This document shows positions 10,085 to 19,012 of a stretch of DNA of 64,000 nucleotides, piece by piece. This DNA comes from RH-chloro-G1 sp003670575 (GTDB lineage: Bacteria > Chloroflexota > Dehalococcoidia > UBA2979): positions 3,530 to 67,529 of the forward strand of contig CANMOP010000011.1 in NCBI GenBank assembly GCA_947499615.1, written 5' to 3'. The notes beneath the pieces are model-generated. The model saw only the letters and a program-made list of their open reading frames with translations. It ran no database searches and was not told the DNA's origin. Every line of letters starts with the position of its first letter. The stretch's first letter is position 1. The position numbers and the translations under genes are program-made.

Positions 10085-10791
10085 ACCGTCTCGATCAGCC
10101 CCGAGAGCTCGGTCAGCGCGTCGATGCGCAGCACCCCGGCGTCCAGCAGTCGTGCGGGACGGTCGATCACGACAGCGGCCAGTCCTGCTTCCCGCGCCGC
10201 GGTGTAGTCGTTGTCCACGCGGTCGCCGACGGCGATCGCGTGGCCGGGAGCGACTCCGAAGCGCTCCATCGCCAGCGCGAAGAACTGCGGGTCGGGCTTG
10301 GCGACGCCAACATCGGTCGCGTAATGCGTTGCAGCGATGTGCTCTCCGATCCCGACGCGCCCGAGGTCGACGTCGCCATTGGAGGCGGCGATCAGCGTGA
10401 AACCACGCGCCCGCAATCCGGTCAGCGCCTCGGCCACATCTGCGTACACCGTGAGCGCACGATCCCGCGCATCCTGGTACCGATCGAGCACCGCAGCCAC
10501 GGCCGAATCCAGCGCGTCCGCGGTCACCCCGCGCAGCGACAACAGCCGCCACATCGTCTCGCGGCGTTGCTCGGTTGGTAGCCGCCGCTGCCAGCGCGGA
10601 TCCTCCACCACGTCCACCCGAGCGAGCCGGATATCCTCCGCGGTCACCACGCCCCGTGTGACCATCGATGCAGATTCGGCTGCTGCCGCAAACGCGGCAC
10701 GTATCGCCAGCCCGTAGTCCACCAGCGTGCCGTCCACGTCGAACAGGACGTGCGACACGCGAAATGGGGGGCGCTGGCCGTGCAGGAGCAT
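10081..10791 (-). CDS. HAD-superfamily hydrolase (phosphatase)
   Basis: A 236-aa haloacid-dehalogenase-type phosphatase. Motif I LFDVDGTLVDYG provides the nucleophile and acid (DVD). Motif II is ASNGD, motif III includes KPDPQFF, and motif IV is GDRVDNDY. A helical C1-type cap lies between motifs I and II, as in phosphoglycolate phosphatase-like enzymes. It starts 4 nt after the hisI stop and closes the minus-strand histidine group. It is tempting to propose histidinol-phosphate phosphatase, but HAD subfamily substrates cannot be read from motifs and I leave the substrate open. Confidence 0.85.
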   Translation of the reverse strand: MLLHGQRPPFRVSHVLFDVDGTLVDYGLAIRAAFAAAAESASMVTRGVVTAEDIRLARVDVVEDPRWQRRLPTEQRRETMWRLLSLRGVTADALDSAVAAVLDRYQDARDRALTVYADVAEALTGLRARGFTLIAASNGDVDLGRVGIGEHIAATHYATDVGVAKPDPQFFALAMERFGVAPGHAIAVGDRVDNDYTAAREAGLAAVVIDRPARLLDAGVLRIDALTELSGLIETV

Positions 10792-10795
10792 CGAC

Positions 10796-11146
10796 TTACG
10801 CCTGGACGCCGCGCGGAGTCACATCGTCCGCCTCAACGAAGCAGGAGTGCGTACCCGTGTGGCACACGCCACCACCGAGCAACTCCACCTGCAGCAGCAG
10901 CACGTCGGCGTCGCAGTCGGTGCGCATGCCCAGCACGCGCACGTAATCGCCAGACGTAGCGCCTTTGTGCCAGACCTCCTGCCGCGAGCGCGACCAGAAC
11001 ACGGCCTGCCCGATCTCCATTGTCTGGCGCAGTGTGTCGGCGTTCATGTAGCCCACCATCACCACCTCGTGCGTCTGCGCGTCCTGCAGCACAGCGGGGA
11101 TCAGGCCCTGGGCGTCGTACTTCAGGCTGGCAATATCCACGGTCAT
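10796..11146 (-). CDS. hisI: Phosphoribosyl-AMP cyclohydrolase
   Basis: Third step of histidine synthesis: opens the adenine ring of PR-AMP. The 116-aa protein is the cyclohydrolase alone, without the fused HisE pyrophosphohydrolase. MVGYMNADTLRQT and FWSRSRQEVWHKG are family signatures. Metal ligands are in RTDCDADVLL (Cys and two Asp) and in CHTGTHSCF. The start overlaps the hisF stop by 4 nt (ATGA). Confidence 0.96.
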   Translation of the reverse strand: MTVDIASLKYDAQGLIPAVLQDAQTHEVVMVGYMNADTLRQTMEIGQAVFWSRSRQEVWHKGATSGDYVRVLGMRTDCDADVLLLQVELLGGGVCHTGTHSCFVEADDVTPRGVQA

Positions 11147-11967
11147 CGTGCGGCTCCTGGTTTGGTCGCGTCATCGGACTGTGCAGCGGCGCGAGTCGGG
11201 CGGACCGCGATCCCCCTGCCCGCGAGGTACGCCTTGATCGAGGCGATGTCATACGTACCGAAATGGAAGATCGAAGCCGCGAGCACGGCGTCCGCCCCGC
11301 CCACGGTCAGCGCGTCGTACAGGTGCTCCGGCGTTCCCGCCCCACCGGAGGCGATCACCGGCACCTCGACGGCGTCGCTGATCGCTCGCAGCAGCGGCAG
11401 GTCATAGCCCCGCTGGTGGCCATCGGTGTCCATCGACGTGACCAGCAACTCGCCCGCACCGCGCTCGGTCGCCTCGCGTGCCCACTCGACGGCGTCGCGG
11501 CCCGTTGGCGTGCGTCCGCCGTGCACGAAGATCTCCCAGCGCGGTGCGCCCTCGGGTGTCCCGGGCACTCGCTTCGCATCAACGGCGACGACGATGCACT
11601 GCGACCCGAAGCGGTACGCGCCCTCCGAGATCAGTTCGGGGCGCTCGACGGCTGCGGTGTTCACGGACACCTTGTCGGCGCCCATCTCCAACATCATTCG
11701 CATGTCCGCGTCCGTGCGCACACCGCCACCGACCGTGAGCGGAATGAACACCTGGTCTGCCGTGCGCGCGATCATCTCGTACACGCTGCTGCGGCCCTCG
11801 TGGGAGGCGGTGATGTCGAGGAACACGAGTTCATCCGCGCCGTCGCGGTCGTACTTCGCGGCAAGTTGCACCGGGTCACCGGCATCTCGCAACTCGACGA
11901 AGGAGACCCCCTTCACCACGCGGCCGTCTGCGACATCGAAGCACGGGATGATGCGCTTGGTCAGCAT
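11143..11967 (-). CDS. hisF: Imidazole glycerol phosphate synthase, cyclase subunit
   Basis: Uses ammonia from HisH to convert PRFAR into imidazole-glycerol phosphate and AICAR. The 274-aa TIM barrel begins MLTKRIIPCFDVADGRVVKG, with the catalytic Asp in CFDV. The second catalytic Asp is in VVAVDAKR, and phosphate loops are at TVGGGVRT and ASGGAGT. The last 25 residues are an Ala/Thr-rich extension beyond the usual ~253 aa. It overlaps hisA by 7 nt and hisI by 4 nt. Confidence 0.96.
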   Translation of the reverse strand: MLTKRIIPCFDVADGRVVKGVSFVELRDAGDPVQLAAKYDRDGADELVFLDITASHEGRSSVYEMIARTADQVFIPLTVGGGVRTDADMRMMLEMGADKVSVNTAAVERPELISEGAYRFGSQCIVVAVDAKRVPGTPEGAPRWEIFVHGGRTPTGRDAVEWAREATERGAGELLVTSMDTDGHQRGYDLPLLRAISDAVEVPVIASGGAGTPEHLYDALTVGGADAVLAASIFHFGTYDIASIKAYLAGRGIAVRPTRAAAQSDDATKPGAAR

Positions 11968-12680
11968 GTCGCCACGACCTCAAGCGCCGCTGCGAGTTCG
12001 ATCTCGCCGGTGTAGAGCGCGCGACCCACGATGGCACCTTCGACCCCGCAGCCTGCCAGTCGGCGCAGGTCATCGAGGGTCGAGACGCCGCCCGCCGCGA
12101 CGACTGCGAGGGTCCCCGCGCGCGTCAGCGCCTCGTACGCCTCGAAGTTTGGCGATCCGACGACACCGTCGCGACTGATGTCGGTGTACACGATGCGACG
12201 CACGCCCAGCGACGCCAGTTCATCGACGAACGCGCTGGCGTCGACGTTGGTCGCCGTGGTCCAGCCGTCGATGCTGACCAGTCCATCCCGCGCGTCCACT
12301 GACACGATCAGTCGGTCGCCCGCGACCGCGATCGCCTCGATGAGCGTCGCGCGGTCAGTCACCGCTGCGGTTCCCATCGCCACGCGATCCAGGCCGGCCG
12401 CCAGCGTCTCGCGCAGCGTCGCAACGCTGCGGATGCCGCCACCGGTCTGCACCGGGCACGTCACCGCAGCAGCAATCGCCCGCACGATGCTCGCGTTCGC
12501 CTGTTGGCCGTCGCGCGCACCATCGAGGTCCACCACGTGGATGCGAGTCGCGCCAAGCGTCGCCCAGCGCCGCGCCGCCGCCACGGGGTCGTCCTCGAAC
12601 ACCGTCTCGCGCGCGTAGTCGCCCTGCGCGAGCCGGACACATCGTCCGCCGCGGATATCCACCGCGGGAATCAGTTCCAT
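11961..12680 (-). CDS. hisA: ProFAR isomerase HisA
   Basis: Amadori rearrangement of ProFAR to PRFAR, directly upstream of the HisF reaction. A 239-aa (beta-alpha)8 barrel with catalytic Asp in MELIPAVDIRGG, a second Asp in IVSVDARDG, and phosphate-binding glycine loops QTGGGIRS and AAGGVSTLDD. A PriA-type dual TrpF activity cannot be judged from motifs; no trpF is in the window. It lies 9 nt after hisH. Confidence 0.95.
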   Translation of the reverse strand: MELIPAVDIRGGRCVRLAQGDYARETVFEDDPVAAARRWATLGATRIHVVDLDGARDGQQANASIVRAIAAAVTCPVQTGGGIRSVATLRETLAAGLDRVAMGTAAVTDRATLIEAIAVAGDRLIVSVDARDGLVSIDGWTTATNVDASAFVDELASLGVRRIVYTDISRDGVVGSPNFEAYEALTRAGTLAVVAAGGVSTLDDLRRLAGCGVEGAIVGRALYTGEIELAAALEVVATC

Positions 12681-12689
12681 ATGGTGCTC

Positions 12690-13364
12690 CTAGCTGCCGG
12701 ACGCGGCAGTCGTCGCGGCGTCAGTGGCGAGCGGCGCGATCGAGCCACGCTCCTGGGCGAGCCGCAGAAAGTTCGCGTAGAGGCGCAAGCCGTCGATCCC
12801 GGACTTCTCCGGATGGAACTGCGTCGCCAACAGGTTCCCGCGGCCGACAGCCGCCGGGAACGTCACGCCGTCATACTCGGTCGCAGCCACCACCACCGAG
12901 GGGTCCTCCGGCACGGCGTAGTAGGAATGTACGAAGTAGGCGTACGCCCCGTCCTCGATCCCCTCGAACACCGGGTGCGCGCCCCGGAGTTGCAGCGTGT
13001 TCCACCCCATGTGCGGCACGGTCAGCCCCTGCGGGAACCGCACGATGCGCCCCGGCAGCACGCCAAGGCACTCGTGGCTGCCGCCCTCCTCGGAGAGGTC
13101 GAACAGCGCCTGCATGCCCATGCACACGCCGAGGAAGGGCCGGCCGGAGGCGATATACGCCCGGATCGGCTCCACCAACTCCCGAACGCGCAGGTTGGAC
13201 ATGGTGTCCGCCGCCGCCCCGACGCCCGGCAGGATGAGCGCCCGCGCGTCCTCGATGGCGCGCCAGTCCGTGGTGACCGCCGCGTCGACGCCGGCATGAG
13301 CGACCGCGCGCGTGACGCTGCGCAGATTCCCCGCCCCGTAGTCGACAATCACCACATCGGACAC
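12690..13364 (-). CDS. hisH: Imidazole glycerol phosphate synthase, glutaminase subunit
   Basis: Class I glutamine amidotransferase that feeds ammonia to HisF. In the 224-aa product the nucleophile lies in GVCMGMQ and the His-Glu pair in FHPEKSG; LPGVGA and YFVHSYY are typical of HisH. The tail after about residue 205 is Ala/Thr-rich. ATG 13364 has AAGGGG upstream. First gene of hisH-hisA-hisF-hisI-HAD; hisB, hisC, hisD, hisE and hisG are elsewhere. Confidence 0.96.
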   Translation of the reverse strand: MSDVVIVDYGAGNLRSVTRAVAHAGVDAAVTTDWRAIEDARALILPGVGAAADTMSNLRVRELVEPIRAYIASGRPFLGVCMGMQALFDLSEEGGSHECLGVLPGRIVRFPQGLTVPHMGWNTLQLRGAHPVFEGIEDGAYAYFVHSYYAVPEDPSVVVAATEYDGVTFPAAVGRGNLLATQFHPEKSGIDGLRLYANFLRLAQERGSIAPLATDAATTAASGS

Positions 13365-13397
13365 GCGACTGGCCCCTTTCGAACGTCGGACTAGACG

Positions 13398-13424
13398 ATT
13401 CTAGCAGGGAGCAGCCGATATACT
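13398..13424. promoter_or_regulatory. Overlapping divergent hisH / ligA promoter hexamers
   Basis: Within the 69-bp divergent gap a minus-strand TAGAAT (13403-13398) suits hisH, and a plus-strand TATACT (13419-13424) suits ligA. Neither has a convincing -35 element. A start driven by TATACT would fall near 13431, three bases before the ligA ATG, implying a nearly leaderless ligA mRNA. Confidence 0.35.
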
Positions 13425-13433
13425 CCGAGGCGT

Positions 13434-15512
13434 ATGACGGCGGAGCCCACCCAGCGCGACCTTGAGCAGGCTCGCCTCGACATCGAGGAGTTGCGAGCGC
13501 GCATCCGCCATCACGACCACCGCTATTATGTCCTAAACCAACCCGAGGTCGGCGACACCGAATACGACCTGCTCTTCCGCCAGTTGGTCGACATCGAGGC
13601 GCGTTTCCCGGAGCTCGTGACCCCGGATTCACCGACGCAGCGCGTGGCCGGCGAGCCCTCCCCGGCCTTCGAGGCCGTCACGCACCATGAGCCGATGCTG
13701 TCGCTGGGCAACGTCTTCGATGGTGCCGAATTGCGCGCATGGCATGCTCGCGTGGCGCGGCTGATCGAACGCGACGACTTCGCGATGGTGTGCGAACCGA
13801 AGATCGACGGCCTCGCCATCTCGCTGACGTACCGCCTCGGGCGGCTCGAGGTTGGCGCGACGCGCGGCGACGGCTTCCGTGGCGACGACATCACTGCCAA
13901 CCTGCGTACGATCCGCTCCGTGCCGCTCAGCGTCGCATCGACGGACGCCGCACTGCCTCCCGGGGCCTTCGAGGTGCGCGGCGAGGTCTACATGTCGAAG
14001 GCGGAGTTTGCGCGGCTGAACGCGGAGCGCGCCGCCGCCGCCGAGCCGCTGTATATGAACCCCCGCAACACGGCGGCAGGCTCACTACGCCAGCTCGACC
14101 CCACCGTCACCGCGTCGCGCCGCCTCGAACTGCTCGCGTACCAACTCGGGTGGCTCGAGGACGAGACGAACGCCAGCCGACCGACGACGCACTGGGACGC
14201 GCTGGAGTGGATGCGCGCCGCCGGATTCCCCGTCAGCGCCGAGGTGCGCCGGGTCGCGACCATCGACGACGCGGTCGCGTTCTGCAGCGAATGGGCACGC
14301 CGCCGCGACTCGCTGCCGTTCGGCATCGATGGCGTCGTGATCAAGGTGGATGAGATCGAGTTGCAGCGGCAGCTCGGCGTCGTCGGCCGCGAGCCACGCT
14401 GGGCGACAGCGTATAAGTTCCCGGCGGAGCAGGCCGTAACCAGGCTGCGGGACATCCAGGTCTCGATCGGACGCACGGGTGTGTTGACGCCGTTCGCGGT
14501 GCTGGAGCCGGTGTTCGTGGGTGGTGCCACTGTATCGATGGCCACGCTGCACAACGAAGAACAGGTGCGCCTCAAGGACGTGCGGATCGGCGACGACGTG
14601 ATTGTGCAGCGCGCCGGTGACGTCATCCCGGAGGTCGTCGGCCCCGTGCTGTCGAGGCGTGAGGGCCGCGCGGACGGTGAGCTGCGCGAGTTTGCGATGC
14701 CGACGCGCTGCCCTTCCTGTGAGACGCCGGTCCAAAAGGACCCCGAGCAGGCCGCGACGTACTGCCCGAATCGACGCTGCCCCGTGAAGATTGCACGCAG
14801 CCTGGAGCACTTCGCGTCGCGGGGGGCGATGGATATCGAGGGGCTGGGCGAGCAGTTATGCGCGCGGCTGGTGCAGTTCGGATTCGTCGCGACGCTCGCG
14901 GACGTGTACGCGCTGCCATCGAAGGGCGAGGAGTTGCTCGCGCTCGATGGCATCGGGCCAAAGACCGTCGAGAGCCTTACGGCACGCATCGATGAGAGCA
15001 AGACGCGTCCGATGCGTCGATTGCTCGTCGCGCTCGGCATCCGTCACGTTGGCGGTGAGACCGCGACGGCGCTCGCGACGCAGTTCGGGAGCATGGCGGC
15101 GATTCGAGCCGCGAGCATCGAGGAGTTGAGCGCCGTCGATGGCATTGGCCCGATCGTCGCGCAGGCGGTGTACGACTACCTGCACGACGACGAGTACGCC
15201 GCGCTGGTCGATGCGCTCGCCGCCGCGGGCGTGCGGATGGATGATGAGCGCGCGGCGCGCGGCGGGCCGCTGGATGGCCAAACGTTCGTCGTCACGGGCA
15301 GCCTCACACGCTGGTCGCGCGACGGTGCGGAAACGCTGATCAAGGCGCTCGGCGGTCGCGTCGGCGGGAGCGTCACGAAGACAACGACGTACCTCGTCGC
15401 CGGCGAGGGCGGGGGATCGAAGCGCGCGCGCGCGGAGACCCTCGGCACCACGGTGTTCGATGAGCAGCAGTTCGTTGATCACCTGCGCGAACGCGGTTGG
15501 AAAGGCGACTGA
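13434..15512 (+). CDS. ligA: NAD-dependent DNA ligase
   Basis: Seals nicks in replication and repair using NAD+. The 692-aa protein has the complete LigA layout. It has the Ia NAD-binding domain (HDHRYYVLNQPEVGD), the adenylated lysine in EPKIDG (K123), an OB fold and a four-Cys zinc finger (CPSC...CPNRRC). Helix-hairpin-helix repeats follow (DGIGPKTV and DGIGPIVA) and a C-terminal BRCT domain from about residue 610. The ATG is preceded only by CGAGG at 4 nt. The stop lies 1 nt before the next gene. Confidence 0.97.
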   Translation: MTAEPTQRDLEQARLDIEELRARIRHHDHRYYVLNQPEVGDTEYDLLFRQLVDIEARFPELVTPDSPTQRVAGEPSPAFEAVTHHEPMLSLGNVFDGAELRAWHARVARLIERDDFAMVCEPKIDGLAISLTYRLGRLEVGATRGDGFRGDDITANLRTIRSVPLSVASTDAALPPGAFEVRGEVYMSKAEFARLNAERAAAAEPLYMNPRNTAAGSLRQLDPTVTASRRLELLAYQLGWLEDETNASRPTTHWDALEWMRAAGFPVSAEVRRVATIDDAVAFCSEWARRRDSLPFGIDGVVIKVDEIELQRQLGVVGREPRWATAYKFPAEQAVTRLRDIQVSIGRTGVLTPFAVLEPVFVGGATVSMATLHNEEQVRLKDVRIGDDVIVQRAGDVIPEVVGPVLSRREGRADGELREFAMPTRCPSCETPVQKDPEQAATYCPNRRCPVKIARSLEHFASRGAMDIEGLGEQLCARLVQFGFVATLADVYALPSKGEELLALDGIGPKTVESLTARIDESKTRPMRRLLVALGIRHVGGETATALATQFGSMAAIRAASIEELSAVDGIGPIVAQAVYDYLHDDEYAALVDALAAAGVRMDDERAARGGPLDGQTFVVTGSLTRWSRDGAETLIKALGGRVGGSVTKTTTYLVAGEGGGSKRARAETLGTTVFDEQQFVDHLRERGWKGD

Positions 15513-15513
15513 A

Positions 15514-16644
15514 ATGGTAGCGAGCACCCAGGACCTGAAGCGCTTCCGCGGCTACGTGCAGGACGAAGTCGACGGGGTGCTCTACTACGAGACGCTCGCG
15601 GATCTCGAGGAAGACGAGCAGCTCGCATCCGTCTACCGCGACATGGCGACGATGGAGCACCGCCACCTGCAACTGTGGGTCGACGAGCTGGCCCGCAGCG
15701 GCGACATCTCCGCGTTGCCGCGCCCCTCCCTCCGCGCGCGCGGCCTGATGTGGATGGCGAAGCGCTTCGGCGCCGACACCGTGCTGCCGGTGCTGAAGGC
15801 GATGGAGATCGGCGCGGACTCGATCTACGCCGGCGAGCCGCTGGCCGCAGCCGCCGGGCTGCCCGCCGATGAGCGCACACACGCGCGCATCGTGGCTACA
15901 CTGACGGATCCTCGCAATGGGATCTCTGGCTCCGCCATCGGCCGCATCGAGTCGCGACACCGCGCGCTGGGCGGTGGGAACGCCCTGCGTGCCGCCGTGC
16001 TCGGTGCCACCGACGGGCTCACCTCCAACCTGGCGCTGGTGATGGGCGTGGCGGGTGCCAATCCGGGGCACGGTACGGTGATCCTCGTCGGCATCGCGGG
16101 CCTGCTCGCCGGTGCGTTCTCGATGGCGCTGGGCGAGTGGATCTCCGTCCGCTCCGCGCGTGAGGCTGCCGAGGCGCAGATCGCCACCGAGCGTGAAGAA
16201 CTGAAGATCATGCCGGAGGCCGAGGAGGAAGAGCTCGCGCTGATCTACCGCGCGAAGGGCATCCCCGCCGAGCAGGCCGCCGCGTTGGCACGCCACATCA
16301 TGAGCGACCCGGAAGCCGCCCTCGCCACGCTCGCCCGCGAGGAGTTGAGCATCGTCCCGGAGGACCTTGGCTCGCCGTGGATCGCGGCCGGCGCCTCGTT
16401 CCTACTGTTTGCGGGCGGCGCGATCCTGCCGGTGCTCCCGTTCTTCTTCGTTGGTGGCCTCATGGGCATCGTCGCCAGCGTTGTGATTGCCGGCATTGGG
16501 CTGTTCTTTGTCGGCGGTGCGATCACGCTGCTCACCGGCCGGAACTGGATGTACGCGGGCGCGCGACAACTCGTGCTCGGCCTCGTAGTCGCGGCGATCA
16601 CGTACGGGATCGGGGCGCTGGTCGGCGGTGTGACCGGGATTTAG
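15514..16644 (+). CDS. Ferritin-like / VIT1-CCC1 fusion protein
   Basis: A 376-aa fusion. Residues about 10-140 form a rubrerythrin/ferritin-like helical bundle with Glu-rich metal motifs (YYETLADLEEDE and MEHRHL). Residues 150 on form a VIT1/CCC1-family transporter: GATDGLTSNLALVMGVAG, AGAFSMALGEWIS, a cytosolic acidic loop, then hydrophobic segments near 285-350. Proteins of this type are thought to handle Fe2+ or Mn2+, the ferritin part sensing or delivering metal. ATG 15514 lies 1 nt past the ligA stop with GGAAAGG inside ligA, so expression is likely coupled. Metal and direction of transport are not deducible here. Confidence 0.85.
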   Translation: MVASTQDLKRFRGYVQDEVDGVLYYETLADLEEDEQLASVYRDMATMEHRHLQLWVDELARSGDISALPRPSLRARGLMWMAKRFGADTVLPVLKAMEIGADSIYAGEPLAAAAGLPADERTHARIVATLTDPRNGISGSAIGRIESRHRALGGGNALRAAVLGATDGLTSNLALVMGVAGANPGHGTVILVGIAGLLAGAFSMALGEWISVRSAREAAEAQIATEREELKIMPEAEEEELALIYRAKGIPAEQAAALARHIMSDPEAALATLAREELSIVPEDLGSPWIAAGASFLLFAGGAILPVLPFFFVGGLMGIVASVVIAGIGLFFVGGAITLLTGRNWMYAGARQLVLGLVVAAITYGIGALVGGVTGI

Positions 16645-16865
16645 GCGGATGAGACACTTCGGCGGCCGAGCGAACCGCCCCCTCTTAGGTCGGGTCTATC
16701 GGCGCACGGATGGGTGCGATCCGATGGATACCGGCACGGACGAGTTGCCCTTCCGCGACCGAGCACTGGATCGCCTCCGCTGATGCGGTACGCGCCATCT
16801 CAGGCCTCGGTGCACCTCGTCGAGGGGTGATTCTCCGACGGCGGATGCACCCTGAACCAGCCCGC

Positions 16866-16894
16866 TTGCCGCGCCCCGAGGCCGCGCCTATACT
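16866..16894 (+). promoter_or_regulatory. Promoter of the mre-mrdA-rodA operon
   Basis: TTGCCG (16866-16871), 17-nt spacer, TATACT (16889-16894). The expected start near 16901 gives a leader of about 80 nt to the mreB GTG. The rest of the 338-bp gap 16645-16982 shows no gene. Confidence 0.65.
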
Positions 16895-16930
16895 CTCCCG
16901 GCTCCGAGGCTGGAGAGGCCAGAGCACACG

Positions 16931-16948
16931 TTATCCACAGTATCCACA
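16931..16948 (+). promoter_or_regulatory. Two abutting DnaA-box-like 9-mers in the mreB leader
   Basis: TTATCCACA (16931-16939), a perfect DnaA box, is followed without a gap by GTATCCACA (one mismatch, 16940-16948). They lie about 30-48 nt downstream of the predicted mreB transcription start. Protein binding is untested. Confidence 0.5.
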
Positions 16949-16982
16949 AGCCTTTTCTCCCCGGGAACGGCGACAGCACCTC

Positions 16983-18047
16983 GTGGCGATCAATCCGCTT
17001 TCGTCTTTCCTTGGCATGTTCTCGCACGACATCGGCATCGACCTCGGCACCGCGAACACACTCGTGACGGTGCGCGGCCGCGGCATCGTGATCGACGAGC
17101 CCTCGGTGGTCGCGATCGACAAGGTGTCGAAGCGCATCCTCGCGATCGGCGCGGAGGCGAAGCGCATGGTCGGGCGCACGCCGGCCTCGATCGTCGCGGT
17201 GCGCCCACTCCGCGATGGCGTCATCTCCGACTTCGCCGTGACCGAGCGCATGCTCCAGTATTTCATTCGCTCCGTGCACGACCGCTTCGGGCTGGGCATC
17301 CCCAAGCCGCGTGTAGTCGTCGGCATCCCGTCCGGCGCCACCGAGGTGGAGAAGCGCGCAGTGCACGACGCCACGCTGGCAGCCGGAGCACGCGCCGCCT
17401 ACCTGATTGAGGAGCCGATGGCCGCCGCGATCGGCGCGCACCTCCCCGTCATGGACGCAGCCGGCTCGATGATCGTCGATATCGGCGGTGGCACCGCAGA
17501 GGTGGCAGTGATCGCGCTCGGCGGCATCGTCGTCTCCACCTCGGTGCGCGCGGCGGGCGACGCGATGGATCAGGCGATCATCGCCTACGCCCGTCAGGTG
17601 CATAACCTGCTGATCGGCGAGCGCACCGCCGAGGAGATCAAGATCGCCGCAGGCTCCGCCTATCCCCTCAACGATGAGCGAAGCGTCGACCTGCGCGGGC
17701 GGGACCTCGCCACCGGGCTGCCGAAGCAGGTCGAACTCTCGACGGTTGAGCTGCGTGATGCACTCTCGCCCGTCACGAACGAAATCGTGCGCGCCGTCCG
17801 CTCCACCATCGAGCGGACGCCGCCGGAGCTCGTATCCGACCTCATGCTGCGGGGTATCGCGATGGCCGGTGGCGGCTCCCTGCTACGCGGACTGGACCGT
17901 CGTCTGGCCACCGAGTCGCGCTTCCCCGTATATGTCGCAGAGGACCCGCTGCGCACGGTGGTACGAGGCTGCGGCGAGGCGCTGGAGGAGGCGGAAACCC
18001 TGCAGAAGGTGCAGGCCGCCGTCGCCAGCCGTCGCCCGCTGCGCTAG
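16983..18047 (+). CDS. mreB: Rod-shape-determining actin homologue MreB
   Basis: Polymerises along the inner membrane and guides lateral wall synthesis. The 354-aa product has actin phosphate loops DIGIDLGTANTLV and IVDIGGGTAEVAV, the conserved EEPMAAAIGA segment, the adenosine motif AMAGGGSLLRGLD and the interdomain GERTAEEIK. GTG 16983 retains the N-terminal hydrophobic helix SSFLGMF used for membrane binding; an in-frame ATG at 17016 is possible but has no ribosome site. First gene of mreB-mreC-mreD-mrdA-rodA. Confidence 0.95.
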   Translation: MAINPLSSFLGMFSHDIGIDLGTANTLVTVRGRGIVIDEPSVVAIDKVSKRILAIGAEAKRMVGRTPASIVAVRPLRDGVISDFAVTERMLQYFIRSVHDRFGLGIPKPRVVVGIPSGATEVEKRAVHDATLAAGARAAYLIEEPMAAAIGAHLPVMDAAGSMIVDIGGGTAEVAVIALGGIVVSTSVRAAGDAMDQAIIAYARQVHNLLIGERTAEEIKIAAGSAYPLNDERSVDLRGRDLATGLPKQVELSTVELRDALSPVTNEIVRAVRSTIERTPPELVSDLMLRGIAMAGGGSLLRGLDRRLATESRFPVYVAEDPLRTVVRGCGEALEEAETLQKVQAAVASRRPLR

Positions 18048-18196
18048 TCGTCACCCGCGTAGCGCGCGTCGACGGTATCGCAACACATCAGCCTGACACC
18101 GGCGGTACCATGAGGGCCGTCGGCATCCCCAGCCGGTCAGCGCATGGGGGCGTCCCGCCCTAGCATCGATCGTCCGCTCCCCGCGGAGGCTCACGC

Positions 18197-19012
18197 GTGG
18201 TTCGCACCCGCAGTACGGTCTGGCTCTGGCTGCTCTGCGCCCTTGCGGCGCTGCTGCTCGCCCTTTCCATGTTGCCGCTGTCGGGCGACATTGAGGCACG
18301 TATTCTGGCCGTGCTGGCACCCGCCACCGGTGTCCTCCGCACCGCCATCCAGCCACTCTCAGACGTCGTGCTGCACGCCGGACAGGTGGCGCAACTCACC
18401 GCCGAGAACGACGCGCTCCGCCAACAGGTGGCGCGACTGGAGGCCGAGGCAGCCAGCCTGCGCGAGCAACGCACCACCGCCGAGCAGGGCGAGGCGCTGC
18501 GGTCCGCTGCCGGCAACGCCGCGGGCTACCTCGTCGCGTCCGTGATCGTGCGCGACCCTTCGCCGGGGCGGCGCTCGGTGCTGCTCGGGCGCGGCGCGGC
18601 GGACGGCGTGCTCGCAGGTCAGCCGGTGCTGGGTCCCGGGCCGACGCTCGTCGGGGTGGTGGTCGCCGTCCAGGCGCACAGCGCGCGCGTGAGGCTACTC
18701 GATGACATCGGGTCGACGGTGGCCGCGGTGGTGCAACAACCACGAACAGCGGGCGCGCTGGCCGGGGGGCCGGACGGGCTGCACCTCGACCTGGTCCCGC
18801 TGGGTGCGACGGTCACACGCGGCGATCTGCTGCTCTCCTCGCCGCTCGGCGGGCTGCTCCCCGACGGGCTGCTGATCGGCCGCGTGAGCGAGGTGCACTC
18901 CGAACCGCACGATCTCTTCCAAACGATCCGAGTGGAACCGCTGACCGACTACGCCCGACTGGAGCGCGTACTGGTGGTCACCGGCTTCACGCCGGATGCG
19001 GAGTCGCGATGA
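18197..19012 (+). CDS. mreC: Cell-shape protein MreC
   Basis: A 271-aa bitopic protein. It has a cytosolic basic start and one transmembrane helix (residues 8-28). A coiled coil over about residues 65-95 (TAENDALRQQVARLEAEAASL) is followed by the beta-rich periplasmic/extracellular domain with VIVRDPSPGRRSVLLGRG and the conserved G-x-V-G loop. MreC scaffolds PBP2 and RodA. GTG 18197 has CGGAGG upstream. The 149-nt gap from mreB shows no gene. It overlaps mreD by 4 nt. Confidence 0.9.
   Translation: MVRTRSTVWLWLLCALAALLLALSMLPLSGDIEARILAVLAPATGVLRTAIQPLSDVVLHAGQVAQLTAENDALRQQVARLEAEAASLREQRTTAEQGEALRSAAGNAAGYLVASVIVRDPSPGRRSVLLGRGAADGVLAGQPVLGPGPTLVGVVVAVQAHSARVRLLDDIGSTVAAVVQQPRTAGALAGGPDGLHLDLVPLGATVTRGDLLLSSPLGGLLPDGLLIGRVSEVHSEPHDLFQTIRVEPLTDYARLERVLVVTGFTPDAESR

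Noticed and set aside
10081..10791. HAD enzyme as the missing histidinol-phosphate phosphatase
   Set aside because: Only its position supports this; HAD motifs do not determine the substrate, so it is left general.
16645..16982. Possible replication origin because of DnaA-like boxes
   Set aside because: Only two boxes, no AT-rich unwinding region and no dnaA/dnaN/gidA neighbours.
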